From: Apiotrichum sp. Y4204
Taxonomy: Eukaryota > Basidiomycota > Tremellomycetes > Trichosporonales > Trichosporonaceae
Length of the DNA: 64,000 nt
Assembly (NCBI GenBank): GCA_025531455.1
Contig: JAMYHL010000086.1
Span: forward strand, 652-64,651
Direction: 5' to 3'
In this document: positions 21,060 to 32,926 of the stretch, piece by piece
Layout of the letters: each line of letters opens with the position of its first letter
How positions within the stretch are numbered: position 1 is the stretch's first letter
Position numbers and translations under genes: made by a program
The notes under the pieces: generated by a model
The model's input: the letters and a program-made list of their open reading frames with translations, nothing else
Told to the model about the DNA's origin: nothing
The model's database searches: none

Positions 21060-22378
21060 GGTGGGGTACTGGGGGGAGGAGATGGGGAGGGGATGGTGGG
21101 CGTCCAGTGTACAGGCTGCCCAGCACTTATACATTGCTCTATCACGTCGAGCGCCGCTGCGACGGCGGCGGCATCAGTGGGCTGGGACGCTGGGCCGTCG
21201 GCTGGGAAAAGCAAGAAACCTTGTCGATCAGTCAACTGACTTGTGGGAGACACGGCATGATCATGTTCGAACGAAACACAAGTGACCGAGACGGCTAAAC
21301 CAAGTCACCCCCCGCCAGCAATAGTTGCCGCATGACGGCTACGCACGCACGCATTCTGTGTAGCAGCAACAGAGTCCTCAATTGTCTGGAGTTTGTAACC
21401 TGCACACGGGTTCCAACTTTGTGAGCTTGTGGGCTGCAGGATAAACCAACGCGTGGCAGAACGAACTGGACTGGCTGGGTAGGCTGCATCTTATCGAACC
21501 GACACTCGCCACCGCCAGCCAGTGAGCATGCATCAACAAGGTGTGGTTCGTTTGATTCCCATCGCCTCGGCCTGCCGGCCCCGCCAGCATACTCTTGTGC
21601 ATCTGGTGCCTGTGGCCGCGGCCTGTCCTGTCGCCTGGGGTCGGCATTTCGGTGCATTGGTACTTGCATCGGTGCATCTGCGCATCGACCACAAGGCGCG
21701 ATCGTGCAATCCACACTCTCTCCCCACCACGGGGCTGGGTAAACCTGTCACGAGGTTGGATAGATACCACAAGCTCGGGCCTCGTGGGCTTTATCTAGTC
21801 CGCGGAGGTGCACGGCAACGCCCGGAACGCACCCGCGCGGAACTTGGATGGCACAACCCGCGAGTCGTGCCGAGCAGCCTGCGAGCTGGGTGACACCCGA
21901 TATCCCCATCGTAGCGGTGAGCGCGATGTCAGTTGATATTGCCCTAGCTCAGGCGTGATAACGACCCATGTGGGGGTGTGTCGCACAGAGACCGCGGCGG
22001 AATATTGAATGGTCCGCGGTTCGCATCGAGGGCGGGGCGGGATGCACGGCGCGTGTCGACACAAAAGCGAGTAGCACGCCCCCGCTAAGAGCAAATGGCG
22101 CGGCGCGCCTTGTTCACATGCCCGCGATGCATCCAGTTTCGCTTCGCGGCTAATATCACGCATGTGCAGCAGTAGTGTCCCCGGATGCCCATCTACAGTG
22201 CTCATCCGTCATTTCGTCATCTATGATCCACCCGTCGCTTCCCTCCAGTCTTCACAACTCATATAGCAACTCTCTGGGGACGTGACTCGTTCTGCATTCG
22301 TTCAATCTGGCTCTGGCTGATTCTACAATACGTTTCGTTAGTGGTCGTAACATTGGGCAGGTTCGTTACTTGGGAAAC
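21060..22378. other. Intergenic region upstream of the monooxygenase
   Basis: 1.3 kb holding the monooxygenase promoter (minus strand) and the 3' end of the acidic-protein gene. Short GC-biased open frames have no motifs. Nothing structural is recognised. Confidence 0.5.
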
Positions 22379-25300
22379 TCAGTCTGGGGGGGTGGCAGGA
22401 GTGTTCGGGGTGTCCTTGCCTTTGATGGTATTATCGTTCGTGAGCGCCTGGTGGCTGTCCTTCTTGATCTCGGCGGTACTGACCCCCTTGACCTCGGCAG
22501 CGAGCACCTCCTTGAGCGCATCCTTGAGAGAGAGCGGCGCATCGGCGGGGGCGACAACAGGAGCCGCGGCAGCGGGCGCGGGGGTGGTTTCGTTCGTGAC
22601 TTCATTCTTTATCTGGTCCTCGGGGGCCGCGTCGTTCGTAATCTGATTCTCGACCTTCGTGCTCTTCTCAAACTCGCTTTTGTTCTCCACCTCGTTCTCG
22701 CTCATGTGCTCGACCTCCTCAACCTCCTCGACTTTCTCAAGCACTTCCCCCTCCTCTACTTGCGGCTGAAGCTCAGCCTGGTCCTGAATCGTTCCCCCAG
22801 ACTCACCTTGACATCAGACTGGGATGTCTGGGGTGATTCGGCGACGGACTTGGGCCGGCCCTTCTTAGATGCCTCCTTGGCCTTGACGGCCTCGGGAGCT
22901 GAAGGGGTCGCGGGTACGAACGTGGTCCCGGGCATCAATTTCTCAACGACAGCGCTCGCGACAGCCTTCTCGATCCTCTCATCTTCGTTCGCCGCCGGGG
23001 TAGGCGCAACGAGAGGCTCGTCCGCAGCTGCAATGATGGGCACTTCCGGAGCGACAGCAAGCAGGGTAGCAGGAGGAACGGCCGGCGCCTCTGAGACAGC
23101 AGTAGCGGGGGATTCCGGCGCGGCCACAGCCTTCTCTTTGACTTCAGGAACGATGGCGGGGATCTCAATAGCGGGGGCCGACACCTCAGGCTCGAGGGGC
23201 CCTTCCGGAGCGGCAACAGGCGCCGGTCCAGCAGGGGCGACAACAATCTTCTCCTCCTCCTTCACGTCCGAAGTGGCCGCGGGGGCATCAGTGGTCGGAG
23301 GGCAAACTTCGGACTCGGCGGTCCTCGGAGTGCCTACGACGGGCGCAGGTTCTTGCGCAGGGACATCGTTGTGCCCGGGGTTCTCCTTATTAGCGACAGC
23401 CTCAACGAGCTGCTCCGGAGCGGTCACAGGAGTGGTGATGATCTCCTCCTGCTTCACATCTGAGACGCTGGCGGGGGTCTCAGTCACGGCGGCGCAGGCC
23501 TTGGATTCGACGGGCTGAATGGGCGGCTCCGGAGCGGCAGCAACAGGGGCCGGCTCATCCACAGCGGTAGTGACGGGCGCAGGCTCGTTAGACGTGGTAA
23601 CCGGGGGCGCGGGCGTAGTCGGCGCAGACGAGGACTGTTCCAGCGCCGTGATAGCGGGTGCTTCAGAAGCGATGGTCTTTTCCTTCGCCTCGACGAGGCC
23701 GGGAGCTTCAGTTGCCGGAGCGCAAACTTCGGGCTCCTTGACCCACAACGAGGCTTCCTCAGCAGCGGGGGCCGGAGGCTGAACCTGCTCCTCCTTAGGG
23801 CTCTCCGACACCTCAGCAGAAGCAGCAGGAACACAGGGCTCGACCTGCTCCTCCCCCTTCGGCGTCAATTCGTCCGCGGTAGCCGGGGCGGCGGGGACTT
23901 CGACTCCAGGCTCCACAGCCGCGATCGGGGCCGGTGCTTTGACTTCATTCACATTCTCCACGTTCTCCTTGGGCTCTTCTTTGGGCTCATCCTTGAGCTC
24001 CTCTTTAGACTCCTCCTTGGGCTCCTCCTTGGGCTCCTCCTTGGACTCCTCCTTGGGCTCCTGCGGGTCCTCCTTCGACTCCTGCTCCTTCTGCTTCTCA
24101 TCCTCCGGCACGGGCGCTACGGCAACAGCCTCGACAGGAGCCTCGGGAACAGAGGCCTCAGAGACAATCTCGGCGACAGACTCGACAGGAGCGGCCTCCG
24201 CAGGGGCGGCGACGTCGGCGACGGGCTTGGGGGTAGGACTGTCCGCGATGGACTCGGCCACGGACTCAGTAGAAGGCTCCACAACGGGCGGGGCGGCGGA
24301 CTCGGCTTTCACCGTGGTGACGGACTCCACAGCGGCCTCGGTGACGGGTTCAGCGACGGTTTCGGTGATGGGCGCGGCAACGGGGGCGGGGCTGTCGCTG
24401 ACGGACTCCGCAGGGGCCTTCACGACGGGCTTGTCGACAGACTTGACGATGGGTTCGGCGACGGGCTCGACAGCGGCCTCGACGATGGACTTGGTGGCTT
24501 CAGAGGCGGACGTGGCGGCCGGTTCGGCATCGGCCTGAGCAGAAGTCTGAGGGGCCGGCGCCTCTTCGGAAGTCATCTGCGCAACCTCGGCGACCTCCTG
24601 GGGGGCCTCGACGGGCGCCTCCGCAGCGGCCGGTGCGTCATTGGCCTCAGCGGCGCTCTCGAGCGGCGCGGAGTTGCTGACCTCCTCCTGCATCTGCTTC
24701 ACCTCTGCAATGAGGGGCGCATCGTTGGACCTGGACTCGTCCTTGGTGAGCAGGTCGGCAGCCTCGCTTGCCTGTGTGATCTTCGTGGGGGCGTCGTCAG
24801 ACTTGGGCTGCTCGACTTCGGCTACTGCAGCGGACTTGGGTTGCTCCTCAGCATCAACGACGGACTTGGGCTGCTCGACCTCGGCAGCTACGTCGGACTT
24901 GGGCTCGGCCTCGGCGACGACGTCGGGCTTGGGCTCCTCCGGGACGACCTGCTCGACAATTTCGGCCGGCTGGGCGGCCGCGGCGAGGCCCTCCTCGGAC
25001 TTGAGCTGCTCCGGGATAGTCTCCTGAACAGCATCGATAGGCTGTTCGGCTTGGGCGGGAAGCTCGTCCGACTCGACGGCGTCCTGCGCGGCCTGCTCGA
25101 CCTCAGTTTCCGGCTTGCTCTCGGCGGGAGCGTCGTCGGACTTGGTCTGCTCCAGTACGGCGGAGGCGTCAACGCTGGGCTCCTCCTGGGCGGCTTGGAC
25201 GACGATCTCGGTCGGCTGCGCGGCCGTGGGCTGAGAGTCTTCGGACTTGGGCTGCTCCTGGGCCGCCTGCTCAATCTCCATCTTTTGCTTAGCCTCGGTA

Positions 25301-26835
25301 GTGGCATCGGACTTGAGTACATCCGCGGCCGGCTCAACTGTCTCGTTCTTCTGTTCGATATCGGCGCCAGCGTGGATGACTTCAGGCTTGGCCTCCTCTG
25401 GGGTGATCTCCACGGAACGCGAGGACTCTACGGGGGCGTCGGACTTGATCGTCTCCTCGGTGGCCGGCTCGACGACCTCGGTCTTCTCCTCGACCTCGGC
25501 AGGTGCGCCGGAAGACTTGTGCTCTTCCTCGGCGGCCTTCTCAATGATCTCGGTCGGCTGCCCGTCGGATTTGGGCTCCGACCGGGCGGCCGGCTCCTCA
25601 GCCTGGGCGGGGACAGCAGCCTCGACGGAAAGCTCCGCCTTCGCGGGGAAGTCGTCGGACTTGGGCCCCTCGGCGGCCTGTTCGGCAATGTCGGCTGCGT
25701 GCTGGACCTCGGGGACAGCTTCGGGGACGGGCTCCGCCTCCTGCTTGACCTCGGTGGTCACCTCGGGGGTGAGCTCCGTCTCCTGCTTGACCTCAGCGGT
25801 CACCTCCGAAATGGGCTCGGCTTTTTGCTGCTCGGCGACGAACTGCGGAACAGGCTCCTCCTTTTGCTTGACATCGGCAATCTCCGGGGTAGCCTCAGCT
25901 TTGGCGTCGTCGTGGATTTCAACGGAGCGCTCAGCGGGCGCAGCCTCCGCCGTCTCGATCGCGGTCTCCTGGGGTTCGGAGACTTCCTCGACGGCCTTGT
26001 CAACGGGAGTCTCGACGGCCTTCTCAACGGGAGCCTCAACGGCCTTCTCAACGGGAGCCTCAACGGGAGCCTCAACGGGAGCCTCAACGGGATCCTCAAC
26101 GGTAGGCTCAACAGGAGCCTTAACGAGAGCCACAACGGGAGCCTCGACAGAAGCCTCAACAGGAGCATCAACGGGAGCCTTAGTTGGGGCCTCCTTAACA
26201 TGGGCGGTCTCTTCAACAGGGGCGGTCTCCTCTTCGACAGAAGCGTTGGCCGCGACCTCCTCCTGGATAGGAGCGCTGGCCTGGGGCTCGAGTGCGAGAA
26301 TTTCGCGCGTCGTCTCGGCGGCGGGCGTGGCGGGCTGTGAGTCGGGGTTCACCTCGGGGACCGATGAAGCTTCAATTTCCTCGGGCACGGCAGCGACGTC
26401 CTTGGGCGCGGCGCGAGCCTCCTCCGGCTTGGTCTCCACGGGGAGGTCGCGGGCATCGAGCGCGGTGGCGGTGGACTTGGTAGGGGCAGCTGGCTCGCCG
26501 TTCATGAGGGCCTCGAGGCCATCAATATGGGCTTGCTCGGCGTCAATGGAGACGGCGAGGTGGGCCATTTCGTAGCGGAGGTCGAGGGCGCGGGCCTGGA
26601 AATCAGACACCTTGGCAAGACATTCCTTGAGCTCGTTGGTCATTGCGAGGAGGGACGCCTCGTCGGCTGCCATGGCTGTGCGCAGCGCCGCGAGGCGCTT
26701 GGCGCGCGCGGCATCCCGCGCAGTGCGGTAGGCGCCGTACAGGTCGCCGAGGAGAGCGTCCGAACGCGAGACCGAGGTGGTGAGCGTGTGCGGGTGGTCA
26801 AAGGCTATGTCGAGCTGGGCCTTGGTGTCGTCCAT
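22379..26835 (-). CDS. Long Ala/Glu/Pro-rich acidic low-complexity protein
   Basis: From ATG 26835 one frame runs 1359 codons to a TAG at 22756. A better model splices a 41-nt intron (22806-22766: GTGAGT, CTGAG, CAG) and continues in a second, equally acidic exon to TGA at 22379, giving 1471 residues; without splicing the protein ends FSRK. The first about 115 residues are helical and coiled-coil-like (DARDAARAKRLAALR region) and could be the only folded part. The rest is repetitive: VEAPVEAPVEAPVEKAVE, KEESKEEPKEEPKEE, and many AEQPKSD/AEVEQPKSD blocks. No family is recognised. Such proteins can be scaffolds or septum and cytoskeleton linkers, but I assign no function. Confidence 0.75.
25989..26100 (-). 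repeat. 12-bp minisatellite inside the acidic protein gene
   Basis: On the plus strand the 12-mer ACGGGAGCCTCA recurs, interleaved with ACGGCCTTCTCA; on the coding strand it gives VEAP/VEKA tetrads. Several units are identical, so length polymorphism between strains is expected. Confidence 0.8.
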
Positions 26836-28577
26836 TGGGGGGTTGGGGGGTGTTTGGGTGGTGGGTTCTGGGGGTCAGTGAATAGCGGGGAGGAGGATGG
26901 AGAAGGGGAGCTGCTCGTTGTTTCCTTCTCGCTCGGAACTCACTCGTTAACGAGAGTGTGCAGTGGTTTGCTTGAGGGGAGAGGAGCACGGCATGAGGCT
27001 GCTTTATATGGTCAAGATTGGGGGTAACAGAGAGCAAAAAAGTCAGCGGCAGGTATTCCACGACCCTCGGGTCTCAGCGAGCTCGCGAGTTCGCGGGTGC
27101 GGTTTGCGATGCCGACGCGTCGTCCGTCCGAAGCGCGCAGGCAATGGGTGGGGGTTATGGCGGTTCCTGATTGCGACGGCTGGCGCCCGAAGCTCATGTT
27201 TCACGTACGGAATTGCACAGCGGGACAGAGGGAGCAGGAACCGGGTGGACAATAGGACGAGAGAGGTTGATTGGTCTAATGCGTCCTGCGGACGGGAGGG
27301 TTGGGGCTCGCTGGAATGGTGCCGACGGTCTGTGAGATGCGATGGCGTGGGAGGGTTGTGCAGTCGTGAATGGATGGGGTGTCGCATGATGACAAGCGAT
27401 GGGGAGACCAGTGCAGGCCGACGCGTCGCACAGACGCTTGGCGGGTCCAGATGCAATGACAAGTGATGGGGCGAGGCGAGGGACGCGGAGGAGAGAAGCG
27501 AGGAGCAAGGAGCGAGGAGCGAGGAGCGAAGTACGGCAAGTGATGAGTGACCAGCTCACACCGTGACACGTTCAGGACTGCAAGAGATGGTATTGTGGGT
27601 TGCGAGAGACTGGGTTCTGCGATGCGCGATGCGAGCTCGCAAGATGAGATGGGAAGGCATGCTGCACTCGGCCCCGCCCTGAGTCGGCGAGGCCACACGC
27701 TGGCGACGCGCTTCTGTCGCGTCCGATATCGCGACGGTGACAGAGAACCATAGTGGTGCATGTGTGAATAAGGCCGACCAAGACAGAATTGCCAGCAATC
27801 ACACACAATGTCGACAGGAGTCGGTGGTGCATCGCGCGAGTTGCGCGAGCCCACACGGTGAGAAACGACAGCCGGACGGGTGCCCAGCCAGGCGCGTGCG
27901 GCGCCGCTGCGCGGACCGCCTGCACTGTTCGCGCGCTTGGAGCGTCGTTTGGGTTCGCATTGCCATTCTTGTTCGTCGGACCTGTCACTCGCGCTCACAC
28001 CAGGACGCGACGGTAAGGACAAGTGGATGATGAAAATGGAAAGGACTGGGCGTTTGGGGGATGTTTGGTTGTTCCACTGCGCGGGTGGGGAACCGACGGT
28101 CCGGAGATGCACAAGAGGCGAGCGTCCGTAATGGGGATATGCCCGAAAAACACTCCTGCGAGATGTGCAAAGTGCAGGAAGAGTGCACGGAGCGCGCTGT
28201 GTGTCGGACAATGTCAATGGGATGGAGGGACAGTCAGGTCGCAAGTACTGCGATCAGAGCGGGAAGGAACGGGTGGATGGGGCGGTAAGTGAGAGATGGT
28301 CAGTGGGTAAATAGAGCATGCATCAGAATATTAGCGGGTCCGACGCCTCTCACCCAATGGTGCTCGACGGGACACATGGTGAGGAGACGCATGGTGAGGA
28401 CGGTGAGGCCGGTGCGAATGATGGCGAAGGCGATGGACCAAAGGAGATGCGGAAGTGATTTCGACCTTCAGAAAGTGGATCTCGAACACCACGCGACACG
28501 CCGTCTTTGTTGTCGATATCCTCCCACATTGCGTCTTACCATCATTCTCATTTCTCCACTACCAACACCACTATCCA
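26836..28577. other. Divergent intergenic region
   Basis: 1.7 kb between two divergent genes. It includes a purine-rich degenerate repeat of GGAGCGA at about 27480-27533. Open frames of up to 322 codons on the minus strand have no motif or splice logic and overlap similarly open frames on other strands, which is expected in GC-rich DNA. Confidence 0.55.
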
Positions 28578-28895
28578 ATGCAGCCCTGGCGCCTCGTCCC
28601 CGGCGGGGTGATGCTGCGCGTGCGCGCGACCCCGCGCAGCCGCTCCGACGCAATCAAGGGCGTGGTCGAGTTGGCGGGCAACGACGGCGCAGCGCTGAGC
28701 GTAACCACGACCGCGGCCCCCGAGGGCGGCGCAGCGAACGCTTCGATCGTTGCGACGCTCGCCAAGGCGCTCGGCGTGCCGAAGAGCGCGGTGCGCGTCG
28801 CCGCCGGCGGGGCGGGGCGCGTCAAGCGTGTCGAGGTTGCGGCGCAGGATGTCGGCGCGCTCGTTGGCCGCTTGGAGGGGCTTTGCAGAGAATAG
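28578..28895 (+). CDS. DUF167 / YggU-family small protein
   Basis: Single exon, 105 residues. The sequence shows the DUF167 pattern: VMLRVRATPRSRSDAIKGV near the start, then ANASIVATLAKALGVPKSAV, and AGGAGRVKRVEV in place of the usual SGxxSRxK region. The fold is a small alpha/beta domain of unknown biochemical role found from bacteria to humans. The ATG at 28578 is chosen because the family begins just before the first strand; an upstream in-frame ATG at 28455 would add an unconserved extension. No targeting signal is seen. Confidence 0.8.
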   Translation: MQPWRLVPGGVMLRVRATPRSRSDAIKGVVELAGNDGAALSVTTTAAPEGGAANASIVATLAKALGVPKSAVRVAAGGAGRVKRVEVAAQDVGALVGRLEGLCRE

Positions 28896-29629
28896 ATCAC
28901 ATCGAAGCGGTGAGTGTTTTCCGGGAATGGGGCCGCTGCAGAATGCTTACTGACTGGTGCAGAACTGCATTTCCCTTCCGGACAAAACTCTGTGATCAGA
29001 ATATCTGATCTGTTGAGAAATCTACCTCGCAGCTATTTTGGCTGTCGCGCCGACCAGAGTTGGACTGAGCCCCCATCGTCGACAGCGATACCATCTCCCA
29101 ATCGTTCGCCAGGGATAGGGCCGACAGAGTCTAGCGTCATTGCCCGGATGAACGCAATCACTCTCGCGGCGCAGGGGGCTTTATTGTGGGCCCTGCTACA
29201 TAGTGAAACGAGGCAAGGAGCAGGATGGATGGAGGCGGAAGGATCCGGCCCTCTCCGCATCGCTGATATACCTCGTTGCAAGTAATCAAGTGACCGAGCT
29301 ACAGTGCCCAGTTATCACGGCAAAAGCACGCCGCAGACACACCGTACACCTTACCTGCTCCTCGCGGTTCACCACGACGCCAGGCCAGAACACTCGAGCA
29401 GTGGCTCACGACCAGATGCGAGGTCGGCGAACGCGAGTGCGGCCCGCGTACGATTTACAACATTCGAGCGCCAGGGAGTAATCGGCCTCTTGATGGCGTC
29501 TGTCGGTGCGGCCGCATCTCAGTTGGGGTACTCTCCTCCACTCCCTCTCTTCGTTGTTCATACAATACATTGTTGGTTCCTGTTTGAACAGGGATTTAAT
29601 ATCTATATTATCTAGTGATCTATTGCCTC
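28896..29629. other. Convergent intergenic region
   Basis: 734 bp between the DUF167 gene and the stop of the DHA1 transporter. No gene, tRNA or clear repeat is recognised. Confidence 0.5.
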
Positions 29630-31306
29630 TCAGAGCTCGAGCCTAAACTTGGACATGGCGCGCAGCCTGGCTCCAGTGTGGAAGAAGATGAGGGGGATGG
29701 GGGCCATGGCGACGGAGAGGAAGGCGAGGAGGGCCATGGCCCAGCTGCCGCTCAGGCCGAGGTTGTGCACCATGCCGGCGGTGAAGAGGGGGAACGCGCC
29801 GCCCATGATGCTGCGTGTGAGGGTATTGGCTGCAATGGCCGAGTTTGCAAACGCGCCGTACATGTCGATCAGGTAGACGATGCCGCACTCGAAAATGAGC
29901 ACCATGCCGCACATGCTGACTGCGAGCGCGATAATCGATGGCCACGGAGAGGATGTCTGCGCCGGACCGGTGAATGCAAACCAGAACAGGCCGACGGGGA
30001 GGAGGACGGCGCCAAGGCCCATCGGGACAAAGCGCTGTTCCGGGATACCGTCCGGCGCGTTGGCTTCGGCAATCTTGCGCGCGTACCGCTTCATGTCGAG
30101 GATGATGATTGCGCCGCCGGTGAGAATGCCGATGAACACCGAGACAAAGGGGAGAGTGGAGACCACAGGGCCCATGCCCCGCATCTCGCCGTAAATGACG
30201 GGAAGCGCCGACATGAGCATGTACAGCAGCGCGTAGACGAACGACATATAGATAGTGATGACGAGAAGCACTGGGGATGTTAGTTTGGAGCTGGGATGCC
30301 GGGGTGTTTCATTTCAGTACTCACTCGGCTCGGTGAGCAGCATCTTGACCGGACGCAGGACATATCGCATGAGAATGTCGCGCGGGGTCATGACGATCGT
30401 GTCGAGTTCGGCGTGCCACGCCCAGTTTCCGGTTTCGCGGCGGCGGTGGAGGGCGACGCGCTTGAGGATGGCAGGGGCGTACGATTCATCGAGGAAGAAG
30501 ACAATGAGAAAGGTGACGAGCAGGCCGTAGGCGGTCATGAACCACTCGGTCCAGCGCCAGCCGTATGGGCCGGTGCTAGAGAGTCCCGCGCCGATGAGGG
30601 GGCCGAGGGCGGGTCCGCCTGCCGTCGCAGCCGCAAAGAACGCAACGCCAGCCTGGACGTGCAGCGCGTCATAAACATCGTGGAACCATCCCCCGCCGAT
30701 AGCGTACGGCGCCGCGCCAAACATGCCGCCCAAGAACCGACCAATCATGACTGTTGCGAGGTTGCCTGCACCAGCGACCTGGATGGAGAACATGGAGCCG
30801 AGGAAGAGACCCAGCGCGAGCGGCCACTTGCGCCCGTAGACCTCGCTGAGCGGACCAAACACCTGGGGGCCGAGCGCGAACCCGAAGACGAACATGCCGT
30901 TGGCAAGCTCCGCCACCGTGGACGAGACGTGGAAGTGTTCTGCAATGCTGGGACTTGCGCCAGAGAGAATCGCCGAGGCGACGCCGGCCCAGAACGTTGC
31001 GAGCGTCACGATTGCGTTCTGCAGGACCTTTTTGCGTAGACTGCTGTTAGAATCATTAACCAGAGGGTTTATCACTCACGACCAGTTTTGCGGGTTGCGG
31101 GGGTCGTCGGGGCCGTCAAAGGTAACCCGGAAGTGGTCGCCCTTTTCGAGGATGGCACCAACGAGCTCGATCGGCACCTCGCCGCGCAGCTGCATCTGGC
31201 GCGCTGGGGAGAGCACGCGGTGGAGGGTCGAAGAGTCAGACTCTTCCGAGCCCGCGTCGCTGGCGAGCTTGTGGAGGTTGCCCTTCTCGAGGTCGGGTGT
31301 TGTCAT
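29630..31306 (-). CDS. MFS transporter, DHA1 (drug:H+ antiporter-1) family
   Basis: Three exons with introns of 35 and 55 nt; about 525 residues. A soluble N-terminus ends in DDPRNPQNWS, the usual lead into TM1 in DHA1 proteins. Twelve hydrophobic segments follow. Motif A appears as GPLSEVYGRKWPL, and GGMFGAAPYAIGGG and GPLIGAGL in the TM4-TM5 region match motif C-type glycine patterns of exporters. Between TM6 and TM7 lies a charged cytosolic loop (LKRVALHRRRETG). Members export drugs, polyamines or organic acids at the plasma membrane; the substrate here is unknown. Its upstream region carries a notable inverted repeat (31568-31613). Confidence 0.9.
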
Positions 31307-32082
31307 GGTGCTTGCGATTATGTTGTTCCTTTCAGCTCAGTCTGCCAGTGTAGCGTGTGTAGCGGGGATAGTCAATGTCTGGGAATCGTCTCCCGAGCCC
31401 CTCGCCCGTTATATATCGTTCCATCTTCCCGGCTCTCGACGCGTCGCGCCAGACAATGACCGGCGATAAGTAGGCATCGGATCGAGATGAAAGGATAAGA
31501 CTAAGCCGCAAACTCTGCACACACGGAAATGCGCACATCTTACCAATCGCTGTAAACTCCAGTCGCGTTAATTCGCCGCATTCGCTGGGGACACAGTATC
31601 TGCGGCGAATTAATCCCCGGCTCTTCTCGGCCCTTAGTGCGGCGACTAGTGTCCCTCTGGCCCGGCCAGGCGGCGGATAACACATCAACTAGTGGCCGCA
31701 ACTCGCCGGAAGCAATCATCTTTCAATCAGCTGTGAGCTGCGCAGAAGAACGCCGAGGGCAGTCCAGTCAGCTGATTATGCTATTGTTATCCGGCGGTAC
31801 CCCATCGCCGACACCGAAAGTAGACAGATATCCATAGTATGCCGCAGCTGACGCCGCATTTCTGGAAGTCGCATATCCGAACGGAACCGACACTTCTCCT
31901 GACGTCATTAATCAGCCCCAGCGCTGCCTGCCGATCAGCGGAATCAAATATTCGCCACCCAGCTGCCTCGCGCGGATCCATGTGCTGCCTTCAGACAGAC
32001 AATGACGACGACGACCACAACGACGACCCCCGCTCCTTACCATCACAACCATCCTCCTCACCGTCCCACATCCGCATCCACA
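31307..32082. other. Divergent promoter region between DHA1 transporter and small membrane protein
   Basis: 776 bp. It holds the 13-bp inverted repeat at 31568-31613 and further GC-rich words: TGCGGCGA at 31638, GCGGCGG near 31669, GCCGCAGCTGACGCCGC at 31841-31857. No coding sequence is supported. Confidence 0.6.
31568..31613. promoter_or_regulatory. 13-bp perfect inverted repeat with 20-bp spacer
   Basis: TTAATTCGCCGCA (31568-31580) and its exact complement TGCGGCGAATTAA (31601-31613). The inner word TGCGGCGA occurs once more at 31638. The position is 262-307 bp upstream of the DHA1 transporter ATG. A binding site for a dimeric regulator, for example a Zn-cluster protein reading CGG half-sites, is a reasonable inference. 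Confidence 0.5.
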
Positions 32083-32627
32083 ATGTCGTCGCCAAAGAAC
32101 AAGTCGTACGCCCAGGCCGCGGCCGCCGATCCCCCGCCGTGTGAGTTTACTTCGCCAAAACCAGGGAGATACCGTGCACCCAACCCCATCTTCTCGAGGC
32201 CGCGCGTCGTCTTCTCTCGCTGACTCCAGACTCGGGACCCCCCGGCGCAGCCCCCTCCTCGTCGCGCCACCACGGCCACGGGCAAGGCCACCACGGCAAC
32301 CAGTACCCGCAGCAGACGCCGCTGCTCGCACAGGGCGCCGGGATGGTGATTGTGCTCACACCCCACGACCTGGCGGTGGCGCGCGCCCGGCGCCGCTTCC
32401 TCGGCGCGCTCTTTTGGGCTGCCATGATATACCTCGTTGTCGGGTTAGTCGTCCCCGCGGGCGTGTACCTCTCGCTTCCCAGCGCTTGACCGCTTGAGCT
32501 CGGCGCTTACGCTAGGGTGCTCTTTGGCGACTATCACCTCGCGAACAAGCGGCACAAGCACCGACACGCCGCCGCCGCGGGCGCTGTAGCCGAGGCGGTT
32601 GTCGATTCCCTGCCTGCGTTTGTGTGA
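32083..32627 (+). CDS. Small single-pass membrane protein with PPPY motif
   Basis: Three exons; about 120 residues from ATG 32083 (an in-frame ATG at 32002 would add a Thr-rich stretch). The first splice joins DPPP to YSGPPG, creating a PPPY motif of the kind bound by WW domains of Nedd4/Rsp5 ubiquitin ligases. A His/Gly-rich linker, then ARARRRFLGALFWAAMIYLVVG, shown here only as a basic stop-anchor followed by one membrane helix. A second intron (GTTAGT to CTAG) leads to VLFGDYHLANKRHKHRH and a helical tail ending PAFV. Without that splice the frame ends at SLPSA. No family is recognised. A role as a ligase adaptor is speculation. Confidence 0.6.
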
Positions 32628-32926
32628 TCAGAGCTTTATTGATGTTGAGGAGGATTTTCTGGCTGTGTTTTTGTATGGATGTATGTCTTGGACCGATACG
32701 AGAATGAGCGGGTGCCGCTGTCTGGAAAGCACGGGGAGAGCGGTCGCCGCTGGAGATTGCAGGTCTGGGTCTTCGTCGCGCGTCTCGTCTAATTGTGTTC
32801 TGATTCTCTGCCATGGCTGCATGCAACATATGATGTCGTCGTCCCGATGCTGCCCCTATTCTACAACCCTAGTAACTCATCCCCGTCCTATCCCGCTCTC
32901 CGGCATACCATCCCGCCCGCGAACCG
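32628..32926. other. Convergent 3' region
   Basis: 299 bp between the stops of the small membrane protein and the RING-CH gene. No feature is recognised. Confidence 0.4.

Noticed and set aside
19167..21239. 690-codon open frame on the plus strand
   Set aside because: It lies exactly opposite the FAD monooxygenase, whose motifs are clear. Open antisense frames are expected with strong GC third-position bias, and this one has no family motif.
21535..21560. GGTTCGTTTGATTCCC, resembling a tRNA T arm
   Set aside because: The loop and stem lengths are wrong, and no acceptor or anticodon arm can be built around it.
24841..26340. 499-codon Leu/Gly-rich plus-strand frame (GSLNGLLNG repeats)
   Set aside because: It is the complement of the VEAP/EEPK repeats of the acidic protein; the repeat explains both. 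The minus-strand frame is longer and has an ATG, a folded start and an intron.
27276..28244. 322-codon minus-strand frame upstream of the DUF167 gene
   Set aside because: Composition (Arg/Ser/Pro/Cys) and lack of motifs fit chance in GC-rich DNA; similar open frames overlap it on other strands.
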